From: Spirochaetaceae bacterium 4572_59
GTDB lineage: Bacteria > Spirochaetota > Spirochaetia > DSM-2461
Direction of reading: 5' to 3'
DNA: 40,339 nt
Assembly (NCBI GenBank): GCA_002084805.1
Contig: NBMC01000012.1
Coordinates: forward strand, 1 to 40,339
Part shown: piece by piece, positions 15,205-24,580 of the stretch
How the letters are laid out: each line of letters opens with the position of its first letter
How positions within the stretch are numbered: position 1 is the stretch's first letter
Notes under the pieces: model-generated
The model's database searches: none
What the model was told of the DNA's origin: nothing
Seen by the model: the letters and a program-made list of their open reading frames with translations, nothing else
Translations under genes and position numbers: made by a program

Positions 15205-17952
15205 ATGGTAAACAAGATATTAACCCTTATCCTTGGTTCGAAGCAGGATAAGGATATAAAACAACTACTTCCGATACTCCACGCTATAAATGAACGGGAA
15301 CAATGGGCATTAAATTTGCCTGCTGAAGCATTCAAAGAACAGACTTCTTTATTGAAAAAAAGACTGTCCAAAGGTGAAACACTGGATGAGATACTTCCAG
15401 AAGCCTTTGCTCTGTGCCGGGAAGCAGCCCGTCGGACTTTGGGTGAACGACCTTATGATGTTCAGTTACTGGGTGGAATAGTCCTTCATCAGGGTAAAAT
15501 AATGGAAATGAAGACCGGAGAAGGTAAAACACTTTCCAGTGTTGCTCCGGCCTACCTTAATGCCCTTGCCGGCAAGGGTGTCCATATTATTACAGTCAAT
15601 GACTACCTGGCATCCCGTGATGCAGCGTGGATGAAACCCGTATATGACTATATGGGAATTAGCGTAGGTGTCATCCTCTCCGAAATGGATCCGGAAAGAA
15701 GACAGCTTGAATACGCCAAGGATATTACCTTTGGTACAAACAACGAATTCGGTTTTGATTACCTGAGAGATAACATGAGATGGAGCCTGGATAAAAAGGC
15801 CCAGAAAAATCATCCTCACTGTATCATTGATGAAATTGACAGCATCCTGATTGATGAAGCACGTACTCCTCTGATTATTTCCGGTGCCGTTCAGGACGAT
15901 ACCAGCAAGTTTTCTACTGTAAACCAGCTTGTTTCTTTTCTGAAAGAGTGTGAGAAAGATCCGGAAACCGGAGACTATCCGCTTGAAGACCCTATTACGG
16001 GAATACAACCCAAGGGTGATTTCAAACTTGATGAGAAAAGTAAAAAAGTTGTTTTTACCGATGAAGGTATGAATGATATTGAAAGTCTTCTTCAAACACG
16101 CAAGCTAATTCAGGGTTCTCTCTTTGAAGAGGAAAACTTCGAGTATATACATTACTTCACTCAGGCAATGAAGGCACACCATTTGTTTCATAATGATGTT
16201 GATTATGTGATTCAGGACGGTGCGGTACAGATTGTTGACGAGTTTACCGGACGTGTCCTGACGGGCCGCCGCTACTCTGATGGTCTTCATCAGGCAATAG
16301 AGGCAAAAGAGAATATAAAAATAGCCAAGAGAAACAGAACCCTGGCCAGCATTACCTTTCAGAATTTTTTCCGTATGTACGACAAGATTTCCGGTATGAC
16401 CGGTACAGCAGATACGGAAGCCCGGGAATTCGGAAAGATTTATGGCCTGGAAGTTGTTGTTATCCCTACAAATAGGCCTCTTAACAGAAAAGACGAGGAC
16501 GATGTAATTTATCTGAATGAAGATTACAAGTTCAACGCCATCTGCGATGAAATTGCTAGAGTCCACAAAACCGGACAGCCTATCCTGGTAGGTACGGTCT
16601 CTGTGGATAAATCTGAAAAACTGGCGGTTTATCTGAGACGCAAGGGTGTTCCTTTTGAGATACTCAATGCCAAAAACCACCATCGAGAGGCTCTAATTAT
16701 TGCAGAAGCCGGAGCCAAAGGTTCCGTGACTATCGCGACCAATATGGCCGGTCGTGGTACGGATATTAAACTGGGAGGAAATCCCGAATCCCGTGCCAGG
16801 CGAAAAGCCGGTTCAGATGCAACAGAAGAACAGATTGCAGCTCTTATCAAGGAAGAAACTGTAAAATGGCGGGTTCAGAATGAAGAGGTCCGTCAGCTTG
16901 GCGGTCTCTATGTTCTCGGATCAGAACGTCATGAATCTAGACGTATTGATAATCAGCTCCGTGGTCGTTCCGGACGTCAGGGGGACCCTGGTTATTCCCA
17001 GTTTTTTATCTCTCTGGATGATGATCTTATGCGTCTCTTCGGGGGTGAAAAGTTTAAAAACACCATGACCCGTCTTGGTATGGAGGGTGATGAACCCCTT
17101 CATCACGCCCTGATTAACCGTTCACTTGAGAAAGCTCAGAAGAGAGTGGAAGACCGGAACTATGAAATCAGAAAACACCTTCTGGACTATGATGATGTTC
17201 TTAGTAAACAGAGAGTTTATATCTATCAACAACGAGATGAAATTCTTTCTACAGAAGATTTAACTGACAAGATTCAAGAAACTGGTGTTGAAATCGTCGG
17301 AATTCTTCTTGATGATTACAAGTTGGATAAAAAAAAGGCTGAAGAGGAAGCCCTTCCCCGCCTGCTCACCAGATTGAAAGATAACTTTAACTATCCAGTG
17401 GATGAGAATGCACCTCTCATTACCAACCTTCCTGAAGATCAGTGGGAAGCTCAGCTGATTGATTTCCTGAAAGATGACCTGCAGGAGAAAAAGGATATGG
17501 TTGGTTCTGAACAACTGAATCAGTTTATCCGTTTTGAGTATCTTAAGAACCTGGATAACCGCTGGCAGGAGCATCTGGAAAGCCTGGAGGCCCTGCGTGA
17601 GGCAGTTTACCTCCGGTCCTATGCCCAGAAGAATCCTCTAGTTGAATATAAAAACGAGGGATTCCAGATCTTTGATCAGCTGATTGATGATATGCGGATT
17701 ACACTTGCCAGAAAGATCTACAGAGTTAAGGTCAGAAAGGCTCCCGAAGACAGATACAGATCTTCAGCCTCCAGGCAGAAGGTGCAGGCTACACATGGTG
17801 GGGTCAGCGGGTTTGCCGCCGGTAAATCCGGAGAACGGAGTGAAGCCAACTCCCGTAATATGCAGATTAGAAGAACCACTCCCAAGGTAGGAAGGAACGA
17901 ACCTTGCCCCTGTGGCAGCGGTAAAAAATATAAGAACTGCTGCGGTTCTTAA
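15205..17952 (+). CDS. secA: preprotein translocase ATPase SecA
   Basis: Motor of the general secretion pathway at the inner face of the cytoplasmic membrane. The 915-residue product is full length: N-terminal [13 protein letters not shown], Walker A GEGKT (105-109), DEID (209-212) inside [18 protein letters not shown], preprotein-binding and helical scaffold regions, motif [13 protein letters not shown] near 600, and a C-terminal SEC-C zinc site [13 protein letters not shown] that binds SecB or phospholipid. A GTG at 15157 is in frame but would precede the promoter's start site. The ATG at 15205 gives the canonical SecA N terminus, so it is preferred although it lacks an SD. A terminator follows the stop. 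Confidence 0.97.
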   Translation: MVNKILTLILGSKQDKDIKQLLPILHAINEREQWALNLPAEAFKEQTSLLKKRLSKGETLDEILPEAFALCREAARRTLGERPYDVQLLGGIVLHQGKIMEMKTGEGKTLSSVAPAYLNALAGKGVHIITVNDYLASRDAAWMKPVYDYMGISVGVILSEMDPERRQLEYAKDITFGTNNEFGFDYLRDNMRWSLDKKAQKNHPHCIIDEIDSILIDEARTPLIISGAVQDDTSKFSTVNQLVSFLKECEKDPETGDYPLEDPITGIQPKGDFKLDEKSKKVVFTDEGMNDIESLLQTRKLIQGSLFEEENFEYIHYFTQAMKAHHLFHNDVDYVIQDGAVQIVDEFTGRVLTGRRYSDGLHQAIEAKENIKIAKRNRTLASITFQNFFRMYDKISGMTGTADTEAREFGKIYGLEVVVIPTNRPLNRKDEDDVIYLNEDYKFNAICDEIARVHKTGQPILVGTVSVDKSEKLAVYLRRKGVPFEILNAKNHHREALIIAEAGAKGSVTIATNMAGRGTDIKLGGNPESRARRKAGSDATEEQIAALIKEETVKWRVQNEEVRQLGGLYVLGSERHESRRIDNQLRGRSGRQGDPGYSQFFISLDDDLMRLFGGEKFKNTMTRLGMEGDEPLHHALINRSLEKAQKRVEDRNYEIRKHLLDYDDVLSKQRVYIYQQRDEILSTEDLTDKIQETGVEIVGILLDDYKLDKKKAEEEALPRLLTRLKDNFNYPVDENAPLITNLPEDQWEAQLIDFLKDDLQEKKDMVGSEQLNQFIRFEYLKNLDNRWQEHLESLEALREAVYLRSYAQKNPLVEYKNEGFQIFDQLIDDMRITLARKIYRVKVRKAPEDRYRSSASRQKVQATHGGVSGFAAGKSGERSEANSRNMQIRRTTPKVGRNEPCPCGSGKKYKNCCGS

Positions 17953-17966
17953 AACAAATCTTATAG

Positions 17967-18008
17967 AAAAAAAGGGGGCAGAAGTCATACGGCTCCGGCC
18001 CCTTTTTC
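17967..18008. terminator. intrinsic terminator of secA, likely bidirectional
   Basis: Stem AAAAAGGGG (17969-17977) with CCCCTTTTT (17999-18007) and a 21-nt loop. The T-run is downstream for secA, and the complementary A-run gives a U-tract for the converging gene at 18033. Confidence 0.8.
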
Positions 18009-18032
18009 ATGTCTTAATATAATCTGTTTTAT

Positions 18033-18818
18033 CTAGTTTCCCAAAGGTGCGCCAAAGGCAATACCGAGACAAAAGGCTCTGTTGCTGTCAAGAGCATCAG
18101 TAATAATGGCATCGACGGCAAATTTGTATTTTGAGAATTTGGGGATACTGGCAAAATCAATTCTTATACCGGTATTAAAAACTCCCCTTGAGTTTGCATT
18201 TGCCCCATAAACAGCCTGCTGCTGATAAGAAAAATTTGAAAAATCATTAATCCAGTGAATATATCCCTGAAATGTATCAGGGAATAGATTCAAATCAAAG
18301 CCCATTCCGAAATCGATAGCATCATCAGGAGCATTTTCCCCAAATCTTTTTCCAATGACAGCTGTTGTCTCCGCAGGCATATTAAAAAACTCCCCCGGGT
18401 AGGTACATGCCAAATATAACTGTGAAATAGTTTGATCTTCCATACCTTTCTGTTTTAAAAATTGAACATTCCCACCGAAAGAAACAGCCGAAGTCCCTTT
18501 AATAGGCAGCTGAAGTTTCCCATGCATTATCATGTCTGCATTATCAGGGTCATCCTGTGTATCATAGGCAAACCCTAGTTCTGCCATTTTAAACAGGCTG
18601 ATGGAAACTTTAGGAATATGAATGTTTTCATCAGCCATAATGGTATGATAACCAACATCAAAACCAAAATCCGTACTTTTTTCCCAACCGATTCTTCCAG
18701 AAGGAATACTGACCAGACCTGTTGACCCGTTTAACGACATTCCCTTCAAAGTACCGGCACTTAAAGAACCAATCAGAACAAAAGCTAATACCCAAATAAT
18801 TCTAAGTGTCCTATTCAT
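18033..18818 (-). CDS. exported outer-membrane-type beta protein of unknown function
   Basis: A 261-residue protein with a signal peptide (basic MNRTLR, hydrophobic core IIWVLAFVLIGSLSA, cut probably after LSAG). The mature part is rich in alternating strands and Gly/aromatic residues (STGLVSIPSGRIGWEKS, VSFGGNVQFLK, DFGMGFDLNLFP, FAVDAIITDAL, FCLGIAFGAPLG), which suggests a beta-barrel in the outer membrane. SD AAGGAG is 5 nt upstream of the ATG. Its opening resembles that of YjbH/DUF940-type outer-membrane proteins, but it is too short for those and I do not assign a family. It is a separate unit between two terminators. Confidence 0.7.
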   Translation of the reverse strand: MNRTLRIIWVLAFVLIGSLSAGTLKGMSLNGSTGLVSIPSGRIGWEKSTDFGFDVGYHTIMADENIHIPKVSISLFKMAELGFAYDTQDDPDNADMIMHGKLQLPIKGTSAVSFGGNVQFLKQKGMEDQTISQLYLACTYPGEFFNMPAETTAVIGKRFGENAPDDAIDFGMGFDLNLFPDTFQGYIHWINDFSNFSYQQQAVYGANANSRGVFNTGIRIDFASIPKFSKYKFAVDAIITDALDSNRAFCLGIAFGAPLGN

Positions 18819-18899
18819 CTGAACTCCTTGTTTTCATGATAGAATACAGTATAATGATTTTTTGTTATGAACAACTCTTTTATTTGAATTATAAATGGA

Positions 18900-18923
18900 A
18901 AAACCGCCATTTCAGGCGGTTTT
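18900..18923 (-). terminator. intrinsic terminator after the 43-aa gene
   Basis: Perfect 9-bp stem AAAACCGCC / GGCGGTTTT (18900-18908 with 18915-18923), loop ATTTCA. On the minus strand it ends in a U-tract and closes the unit of the M23-like gene and the 43-aa gene. Confidence 0.8.
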
Positions 18924-18968
18924 CATTCATAGGTCTTTATTTATATCACTATTATATTCAAATAGAAT

Positions 18969-19100
18969 TTAACTCTCAGATTCATACTGTATGATCTTCA
19001 TGGGATCTTCCATATAAGTTTGAGTGTTATAAGTTGCGAAAGCTCTGATTAAATTAAACAAAGCCAGCATCGCGATAATAAAGAATACCAGTTTTCTCAT
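18969..19100 (-). CDS. 43-aa secreted or membrane peptide
   Basis: A small gene with an unusually good start: the complete SD AGGAGG (complement of 19111-19116) 10 nt before ATG, and a strong terminator 46 nt after the stop. The 43-residue product begins MRKLVFFIIAMLALFNLIRAFA, a basic N terminus plus one hydrophobic helix. That is either a signal peptide cut after AFA, leaving a peptide of about 21 residues (TYNTQTYMEDPMKIIQYESES region), or a membrane anchor. It lies 61 nt downstream of the LysM/M23 gene on the same strand and may share its transcript. No known family. Confidence 0.6.
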   Translation of the reverse strand: MRKLVFFIIAMLALFNLIRAFATYNTQTYMEDPMKIIQYESES

Positions 19101-19161
19101 CGTTGTCTAACCTCCTGGTTGATAACCTGTGGACAACCTGTTATTCAAATTTCCTTAAATA

Positions 19162-20268
19162 CTAATGCAGATAGTCCATTGGATCAATACTTTTCTTGCC
19201 CTTAAACAGAGAAAAATGCAAATGAGGCTCACGGGTATACCCGCTGGTTCCTACTGTTGCTATCATCTGTCCCTGTAATACTTTATCATTCTTCTGAACA
19301 GCCCTGTCCTGAAGTTGAGCATATAAACTTCTATATCCTCCCTGATGCTCAAGGATTATATAATTGCCATAGGAGGAATTGAAGCCTATAGCTATGACCT
19401 TACCATCCAGAGATGCTGTCACAGCATCTCCGGAATTTCCCTTTATATCTATACCATTATGAAATGTTTCTATTTGAGTTAGATCATCAATACTATTACC
19501 ATAGTTTTTTATTACGTTACCCTGTACAGGAAAAATAAACAATTCCCCCATCTGTTCCCGTAAGACCTGTTCATGCAGAACAGCCCCGGGAATAAAAAGT
19601 TCCTGGCCTGCATGAACAGAAAACTGCTTATCCCTGAGAGTTATATATGGGTTGCAAGGAATCAGATCACTGCTATCCAGAGAGAAACGAATAGCAACAT
19701 CCTGAAGGGTTTCCCCTTTTTTTATAGTGTAGAGAATACCTTCCACTTGTGGGATAATGAGACTCATCCCCTCGGACATGCGCTTCACATTGTCAATCTT
19801 ATTTATACTCAAGAGAGTGCTGATGCTAATATGATACTGACGGGATATCTGAGAAATTGTATCATTCCGGTTCATCACATAGTTGGAATGAGGAAGATCC
19901 CATAGAACAATCCGTTCTACTGGGTTCTGAAGAACGGGGATGCTTTCCGTTTCCGCACGCAGAGTTTTAATATTCAGACTGTTCAAAAGAGACTTATCAG
20001 GAATCTCAAGACTTCTCAGCCCCGGTAGAGAGAGAGCTTTTATCTGAGTATAGGGTTTTTCGGATCCACAGAAAGGCAGAAAAACCATAAGAGCCATGGC
20101 ACAGATGAAAACATGCCCGTGACGAAGAATGATATCTGATATTCCTGGCGTTTCTACAGAACCCCTGAGAGGAACAAATGTATTTGACCATTGAGATTTT
20201 TTTTTCCTGTGCGGCTTTTCAGCAGAAGTCCTGATTTCCAGTTTCTGCCGTTTCATAGTAACAATCAT
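19162..20268 (-). CDS. LysM and M23-type (LytM) domain protein, probably degenerate
   Basis: A 368-residue envelope protein that should bind peptidoglycan. It has a basic cytosolic tail (1-48), one membrane helix (about 50-67, then Cys67), two LysM-like units (about 130-175 and 178-228) and a C-terminal M23 domain (about 245-368). Zinc ligands His270 and Asp274 (HNGIDI) and the HLHF motif (His349, His351) are present, but the catalytic His of the usual YAHL/YMHL motif is Gln (YAQL near 318; codon CAA). The protein may therefore be a non-hydrolytic LytM factor like EnvC, activating an amidase, rather than an endopeptidase. It is divergent from the signal peptidase/PBP operon. Confidence 0.85.
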   Translation of the reverse strand: MIVTMKRQKLEIRTSAEKPHRKKKSQWSNTFVPLRGSVETPGISDIILRHGHVFICAMALMVFLPFCGSEKPYTQIKALSLPGLRSLEIPDKSLLNSLNIKTLRAETESIPVLQNPVERIVLWDLPHSNYVMNRNDTISQISRQYHISISTLLSINKIDNVKRMSEGMSLIIPQVEGILYTIKKGETLQDVAIRFSLDSSDLIPCNPYITLRDKQFSVHAGQELFIPGAVLHEQVLREQMGELFIFPVQGNVIKNYGNSIDDLTQIETFHNGIDIKGNSGDAVTASLDGKVIAIGFNSSYGNYIILEHQGGYRSLYAQLQDRAVQKNDKVLQGQMIATVGTSGYTREPHLHFSLFKGKKSIDPMDYLH

Positions 20269-20287
20269 ATTTCTCTACTGACAGATA

Positions 20288-20316
20288 TCGACAAAAATGA
20301 GGGTGTGTATTAATAT
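20288..20316 (+). promoter_or_regulatory. candidate promoter of the signal peptidase/PBP operon
   Basis: TCGACA (20288-20293), 17 nt, TAATAT (20311-20316), 10 nt before the ATG at 20327. If real, the leader is only a few bases long, which fits the absence of an SD at that ATG and excludes the upstream ATG at 20297. Confidence 0.35.
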
Positions 20317-20326
20317 TACTTATCAT

Positions 20327-20827
20327 ATGATCCAAAAATTAATTTATAACTACGGTGGGCCTGTGGCGCTGATTTTTCTAAGCGCAGTAATCTGGTTCTC
20401 CTGGTTTGATATACTACAGGTAAGAGAAAACTCCATGGAGCCGATACTTCATAACGGACAAACCATACTGGTAAATAAACTTGCCTATAAGGGTTTATTT
20501 CATACAGATAAGCTTCCCGAAGAAAATGATATTATAATTTTCAGAACACCTATAGATAATAAACTTGTGGTTAAACGATGCAGACTACTACCGGGTGAAT
20601 CTGTTATAATAAGCCAGGAGGGATGGCTACTGGTTGGTGATCAGGAATTTTTTCTGACAACATCACAAAAGAACAGACTGATTCAGAACCCTGTTATCCC
20701 TGATGACTTTATAATGGTTTTAGGAGATAATTCTTTTCATTCTGTTGATTCGCGAGATTACGGTTTTATTCCAGTCTCCAGAATTCTTGGAAAAGTAATT
20801 AATTCACCCCATAGGAAGACTTATTGA
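20327..20827 (+). CDS. lepB: signal peptidase I
   Basis: Inner-membrane serine protease that removes signal peptides from Sec and Tat substrates. One N-terminal helix (about residues 10-30) is followed by the catalytic domain: box B ENSMEPIL with nucleophile Ser36, box D KRCRLLPGE with general base Lys83, and box E GDNSFHSVDSRDYGFIP near 135. At 166 residues it is the compact Gram-positive-like size. An in-frame ATG at 20297 would add ten residues, but it would lie within the promoter candidate, so 20327 is preferred; neither start has an SD. The stop overlaps the TTG start of the PBP gene by 4 nt. The C-terminal part is short but the boxes are complete. Confidence 0.92.
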   Translation: MIQKLIYNYGGPVALIFLSAVIWFSWFDILQVRENSMEPILHNGQTILVNKLAYKGLFHTDKLPEENDIIIFRTPIDNKLVVKRCRLLPGESVIISQEGWLLVGDQEFFLTTSQKNRLIQNPVIPDDFIMVLGDNSFHSVDSRDYGFIPVSRILGKVINSPHRKTY

Positions 20828-22716
20828 GTTCAAATGACATTAACAGTCAACGTTTTCGAATATTCCTGATCATTCTTTTTATTGTAACAGCTGCTCTGAT
20901 AGTTCAGTATGCTGTGATAATGCTCGCACCGGGAAACTCCTCTGTCAAAGATGCCCCCCAATTCCCCAATATGGAGAGAGGTGGAATCTATGACAGGAAC
21001 GGGCGACTCCTGGCCATACAGACAAGACTGGATTCTGTGACAGGATGGATCCCTGAGTTTAAGAATAAAGAGAATACAGCCCGTTACCTTTCAGAAGTAT
21101 TATCTCTTGATGAAACGGAACTTCTGGCCCGTTTTAATGATCCGACCCGACAGGGATTTCTCTATATTAAAAGACTCATATCCCCAACAGAATCACACAA
21201 TCTCAAAATCCTGATGGGAGAAGTAAAACTTCCCGGAATCCGTCTGGAAAAGGAACAAGGTAGAAATTATCCAGAAAAGGAATTGGCATCGCATCTGATT
21301 GGATATGTGGGAACGGATAACACAGGACTGGATGGCATAGAATATACTTTCAACCAGATTCTAGCTCCCCCCTCCATCACAACCGGAGATGAAAAGATCC
21401 TCTATGGAAATGATATTTACCTGACAATTGATGTGAATACCCAGTATATCACCGAACAAATAGCCCGCAGAGCCTTTGAAGAACATAAGCCGGAAAGTTT
21501 AATGATTATGGTTATGGATGCCAAGACCGGAGAGTTCTACAGCTATGTGTCTCTCCCCTCCTTCGATCCCAATAATTTTTCTTCCTATTCCAGAGAAGAG
21601 AGGAACAATCTTCCAGCAACTCTTACCTATGAACCCGGTTCGGTTATGAAGATATTCTCCCTGGCATCTTTTATGGAACTGGGAGGGATTAAACCACAGG
21701 ATACATTTGACACCAGCAATTCCTATAATCCTGATATCTTCAAAAAATATAAGATCCCTCCCATTACCGATCTTGGGCAATATGGAGTATTGGATACCAC
21801 TGGCATACTGGTACACTCCAGTAATGTAGGAACCGCAATGGCATCGGATACGGTAAGGTCCATCGATCACTACAATATGCTGAAAAACTTCGGTTTTGGA
21901 AATAAAACGGGGATTCCACTTCCCGGAGAGTCTAATGGCATACTCAATACAGCCAAAAAATGGTCTATCCGGTCTAAACCTACCATAGCCATCGGTCAGG
22001 AGATCGGTGTATCCGCCCTACAGATGATCACTGCCGCAACTGTTTTTACCAATAGTGGTATACTATTAAAACCCAAGATAATCGATAAGGTGGTCTCTCC
22101 GGAAGGAAAGATTATAAAAGACTATAAGAGAGAATCTGTGAGAGAGGTGGTATCTCCGGAAGTGGCGGAAAGTATACTCCTTATGATGGAACAGGCTGTA
22201 TCCTCTCCCCAGGGAACAGTCCGGAGGGCTCAGGTTCCCGGACTCAGAATCTCAGGAAAATCCGGAACAGCCCAGAGAATAGATCCGGAAACAGGAACCT
22301 ACTCTGATGAGGATTTTATGGCTTCGGTTCTGGCCATATTCCCCACAGAAGATCCAAAACTGATTGTGTATGTCATTATTGAAGATCCTAAGGGCCAAAG
22401 TTATTACGGTGGCCGTATTGCATCTCCCATTGTTAAGGAGCTGGCAGAAACACTGTCACCCTACTACGGTATTGCCATTGAAGATAATCAGCTTCTTGAA
22501 CACAGTAGTTCTGTCATTATTCCCTCCAGAAATTTCCTCAAAATAGATTCTACAATCCCCGACTTTAAGGGCATGTCTAAAAGGGATGTGCTCTTTTCTC
22601 TGGACAACAGCGATATTCCCCTGAACCTCAAGGGAGAAGGATGGGTTGTTTTTCAGTTTCCTCCGGCAGGGGAAGAAATTAACGATGAAACAACCCTCTA
22701 CCTGGAATTTAAATGA
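20824..22716 (+). CDS. class B penicillin-binding protein (FtsI/PBP2-type) with PASTA domain
   Basis: Peptidoglycan DD-transpeptidase anchored by one N-terminal helix (about 11-33). The dimerisation domain starts at ERGGIYDRNGRLLA (51-64). Catalytic motifs are SVMK (Ser273, Lys276), SSN (332-334) and KSGT (479-482), all intact, and a single PASTA domain covers about 570-630 (IPDFKGMSKRDVLFSL). The layout fits FtsI/SpoVD septal enzymes. It starts with TTG: GGAAG lies 5 nt upstream, the start overlaps the lepB stop as TTGA, and no ATG exists before the membrane helix. The next gene overlaps by ATGA. It is not in a dcw cluster here, so septal rather than elongation use is inference. Confidence 0.9.
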   Translation: MSSNDINSQRFRIFLIILFIVTAALIVQYAVIMLAPGNSSVKDAPQFPNMERGGIYDRNGRLLAIQTRLDSVTGWIPEFKNKENTARYLSEVLSLDETELLARFNDPTRQGFLYIKRLISPTESHNLKILMGEVKLPGIRLEKEQGRNYPEKELASHLIGYVGTDNTGLDGIEYTFNQILAPPSITTGDEKILYGNDIYLTIDVNTQYITEQIARRAFEEHKPESLMIMVMDAKTGEFYSYVSLPSFDPNNFSSYSREERNNLPATLTYEPGSVMKIFSLASFMELGGIKPQDTFDTSNSYNPDIFKKYKIPPITDLGQYGVLDTTGILVHSSNVGTAMASDTVRSIDHYNMLKNFGFGNKTGIPLPGESNGILNTAKKWSIRSKPTIAIGQEIGVSALQMITAATVFTNSGILLKPKIIDKVVSPEGKIIKDYKRESVREVVSPEVAESILLMMEQAVSSPQGTVRRAQVPGLRISGKSGTAQRIDPETGTYSDEDFMASVLAIFPTEDPKLIVYVIIEDPKGQSYYGGRIASPIVKELAETLSPYYGIAIEDNQLLEHSSSVIIPSRNFLKIDSTIPDFKGMSKRDVLFSLDNSDIPLNLKGEGWVVFQFPPAGEEINDETTLYLEFK

Positions 22717-24524
22717 CTTTGTATCAAAAAAATACGGATGCCCTGAAATTCCTTTTTCCAGGGATTCTCAAAACATTGGAAGAATCACTTAGCCGGGAAT
22801 CCCTTGCTTCTGAAGAAGAGTATGAGTTTTCACCTTCCAAAAGTGGCGATGTGACCCTTCGAATCAAGGGTGTATTTATCCACAGCCGGCACTATCCCCA
22901 ACGGGAGGCGGAAAAACTAATAGAGCGGGAAATCAATGAGGACAGTGAGTACTGTCTCTTTTATGGCTTTGGCCTGGGATATCATATAGAAGCCTTTCAC
23001 AGAAGATACCCCGAGACTCTCTTTGCAATTATTGAGCCCGATACAGCCCTCTTCAGACAGGCTCTTAAGCAACGTGATTTTACATCACTCATTAAATCAG
23101 GGAAGTTCAATATTCTTCTGGGGTCAGAGGTGGATGGGGTAACAATTCTTCTGAATACTATTAAGACAAGCAGAATTCAGACCTGTATGCTCAGGCCTGT
23201 TTATCTGAATAACAGAGGCTACTACGATAAGCTTGATAAAACAGTCAGGGATTTTCTGACAAAAAGAGAAATTAATACCAATACGCACAGACGGTTCAGC
23301 CGTCTATGGATCAGTAATATCAGCAAGAATGTCCATCTTTTGGGAGAGGCTCCGGCTGTTCAGAATATCCGCAACAAATTTGCAGGAAAACCGGCTCTTT
23401 TGATTGCCGCAGGCCCCGGACTGACAGAGATTCTACCTCATTTAGCCGCATTGCGGGAAAAGTTGCTACTTGTTTGTGTGGATACGGCACTTCGCTGCTG
23501 TCTGGAACGGGGAGTGGAACCGGATTTTACTGTCCTCACGGATCCCCAATACTGGAATACCAGACATCTGGACAGATGCCACCTGAAAACTTCCATTCTC
23601 ATATCCGATGTATCGAGCTATCCGACAGTATTCCGCCAGACTGAAGGGCCTGTATTTTTCTGCTCCACCCCCTTCCCCCTGGGACAGTACCTGGAAGCTC
23701 GGACAGAAGTGAAGGGGAAACTGAAATCCGGTGGATCTGTCGCAACGGCCGCCTGGGATTTTATACGGACAGCAGGATGTAGCCCAATATACTGTGCCGG
23801 TCTTGATCTCGCTTTTCCGGGAAGACAGACCCACTATAAGGGGAGCACTTTTGAAGAGAGGGTCCATACATTCAGCCATCGCTTCCAGCCGGGAGAGAAT
23901 GCCGGATGGCAGGCTCTTTACAGTGGCAATCCCTATAGGGTTCAAGACTATGAAGGCCAATCCCTTCTGACCGACCAGAGGATGAAAATCTACATTTCCT
24001 GGTTTGAGAAACAGATGATAGAGCATCATGAGGTTCGAACATTCAACCTCTCCGGAAAAGGGGTAAAACTGGAAGGAATGCCCAGAGAAGATATATCGAC
24101 CCTTCTGGGGTTTTCTGAGATACGAAATGAACTGGACCGTGAACTGGAAAAACTGTCTGCTCTGAAACCGCAACTACGGAAAAATCAGATTACAGATGCC
24201 ATGACAGAACTTTTGAGAGAACTGGAGGATCTATCCTCCCTTTCGAAACAGGGATTGGAATATTCCACCATTATGGAACAGGATGGTATTGATCAGAAAG
24301 TTATGGACAGGCTCTCCGAAATTGATCAGAAGATTATGGGGCTGGGAGGCCGCGAGATTGCCGGATTCTTCCTTCTGCCCATATTGGAGGGGTTTCTGGC
24401 AGACTCCCATAAAAAGAAAACTCCTGAAGAAGTTCTCCATCAATCCTCGGAATTTTATAAAGCCCTCTGCATAAGTCTCACTTTTCACCTCTCACAGCTG
24501 AAAAAAAGCTCATTTAACAACTAA
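22713..24524 (+). CDS. Maf-type motility accessory factor (MptE-like/DUF115)
   Basis: A 603-residue cytosolic protein of the DUF115 group. The central domain shows AAGPGLTEILPHLAAL (about 226-241), then VCVDTALRCCLERGVEPDFTVL and a SGGSVATAAWDF segment near 340, as in Maf proteins that transfer nonulosonic sugars onto flagellin. The N-terminal region (FYGFGLGYHIEAFHRRYP, near 85-101, then AIIEPD) is the usual Maf N-terminal Rossmann-like part, and a helical C-terminal tail follows from about 470. It is coupled to the PBP gene by ATGA. The flaB gene lies 12 kb away, so glycosylation of FlaB is a reasonable inference; the sugar is unknown. Confidence 0.85.
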   Translation: MTLYQKNTDALKFLFPGILKTLEESLSRESLASEEEYEFSPSKSGDVTLRIKGVFIHSRHYPQREAEKLIEREINEDSEYCLFYGFGLGYHIEAFHRRYPETLFAIIEPDTALFRQALKQRDFTSLIKSGKFNILLGSEVDGVTILLNTIKTSRIQTCMLRPVYLNNRGYYDKLDKTVRDFLTKREINTNTHRRFSRLWISNISKNVHLLGEAPAVQNIRNKFAGKPALLIAAGPGLTEILPHLAALREKLLLVCVDTALRCCLERGVEPDFTVLTDPQYWNTRHLDRCHLKTSILISDVSSYPTVFRQTEGPVFFCSTPFPLGQYLEARTEVKGKLKSGGSVATAAWDFIRTAGCSPIYCAGLDLAFPGRQTHYKGSTFEERVHTFSHRFQPGENAGWQALYSGNPYRVQDYEGQSLLTDQRMKIYISWFEKQMIEHHEVRTFNLSGKGVKLEGMPREDISTLLGFSEIRNELDRELEKLSALKPQLRKNQITDAMTELLRELEDLSSLSKQGLEYSTIMEQDGIDQKVMDRLSEIDQKIMGLGGREIAGFFLLPILEGFLADSHKKKTPEEVLHQSSEFYKALCISLTFHLSQLKKSSFNN

Positions 24525-24580
24525 GACTAAAAAAAGATCAATTTTTCGTAAAGTAATTTCTCTACTGACCGACTTTATAA

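Noticed and set aside
19128..19136. DnaA-box-like TTGTCCACA on the minus strand, upstream of the 43-aa gene
   Set aside because: It is a single site with one mismatch, without further boxes, an AT-rich unwinding element or dnaA/dnaN neighbours, so it is not evidence for an origin.
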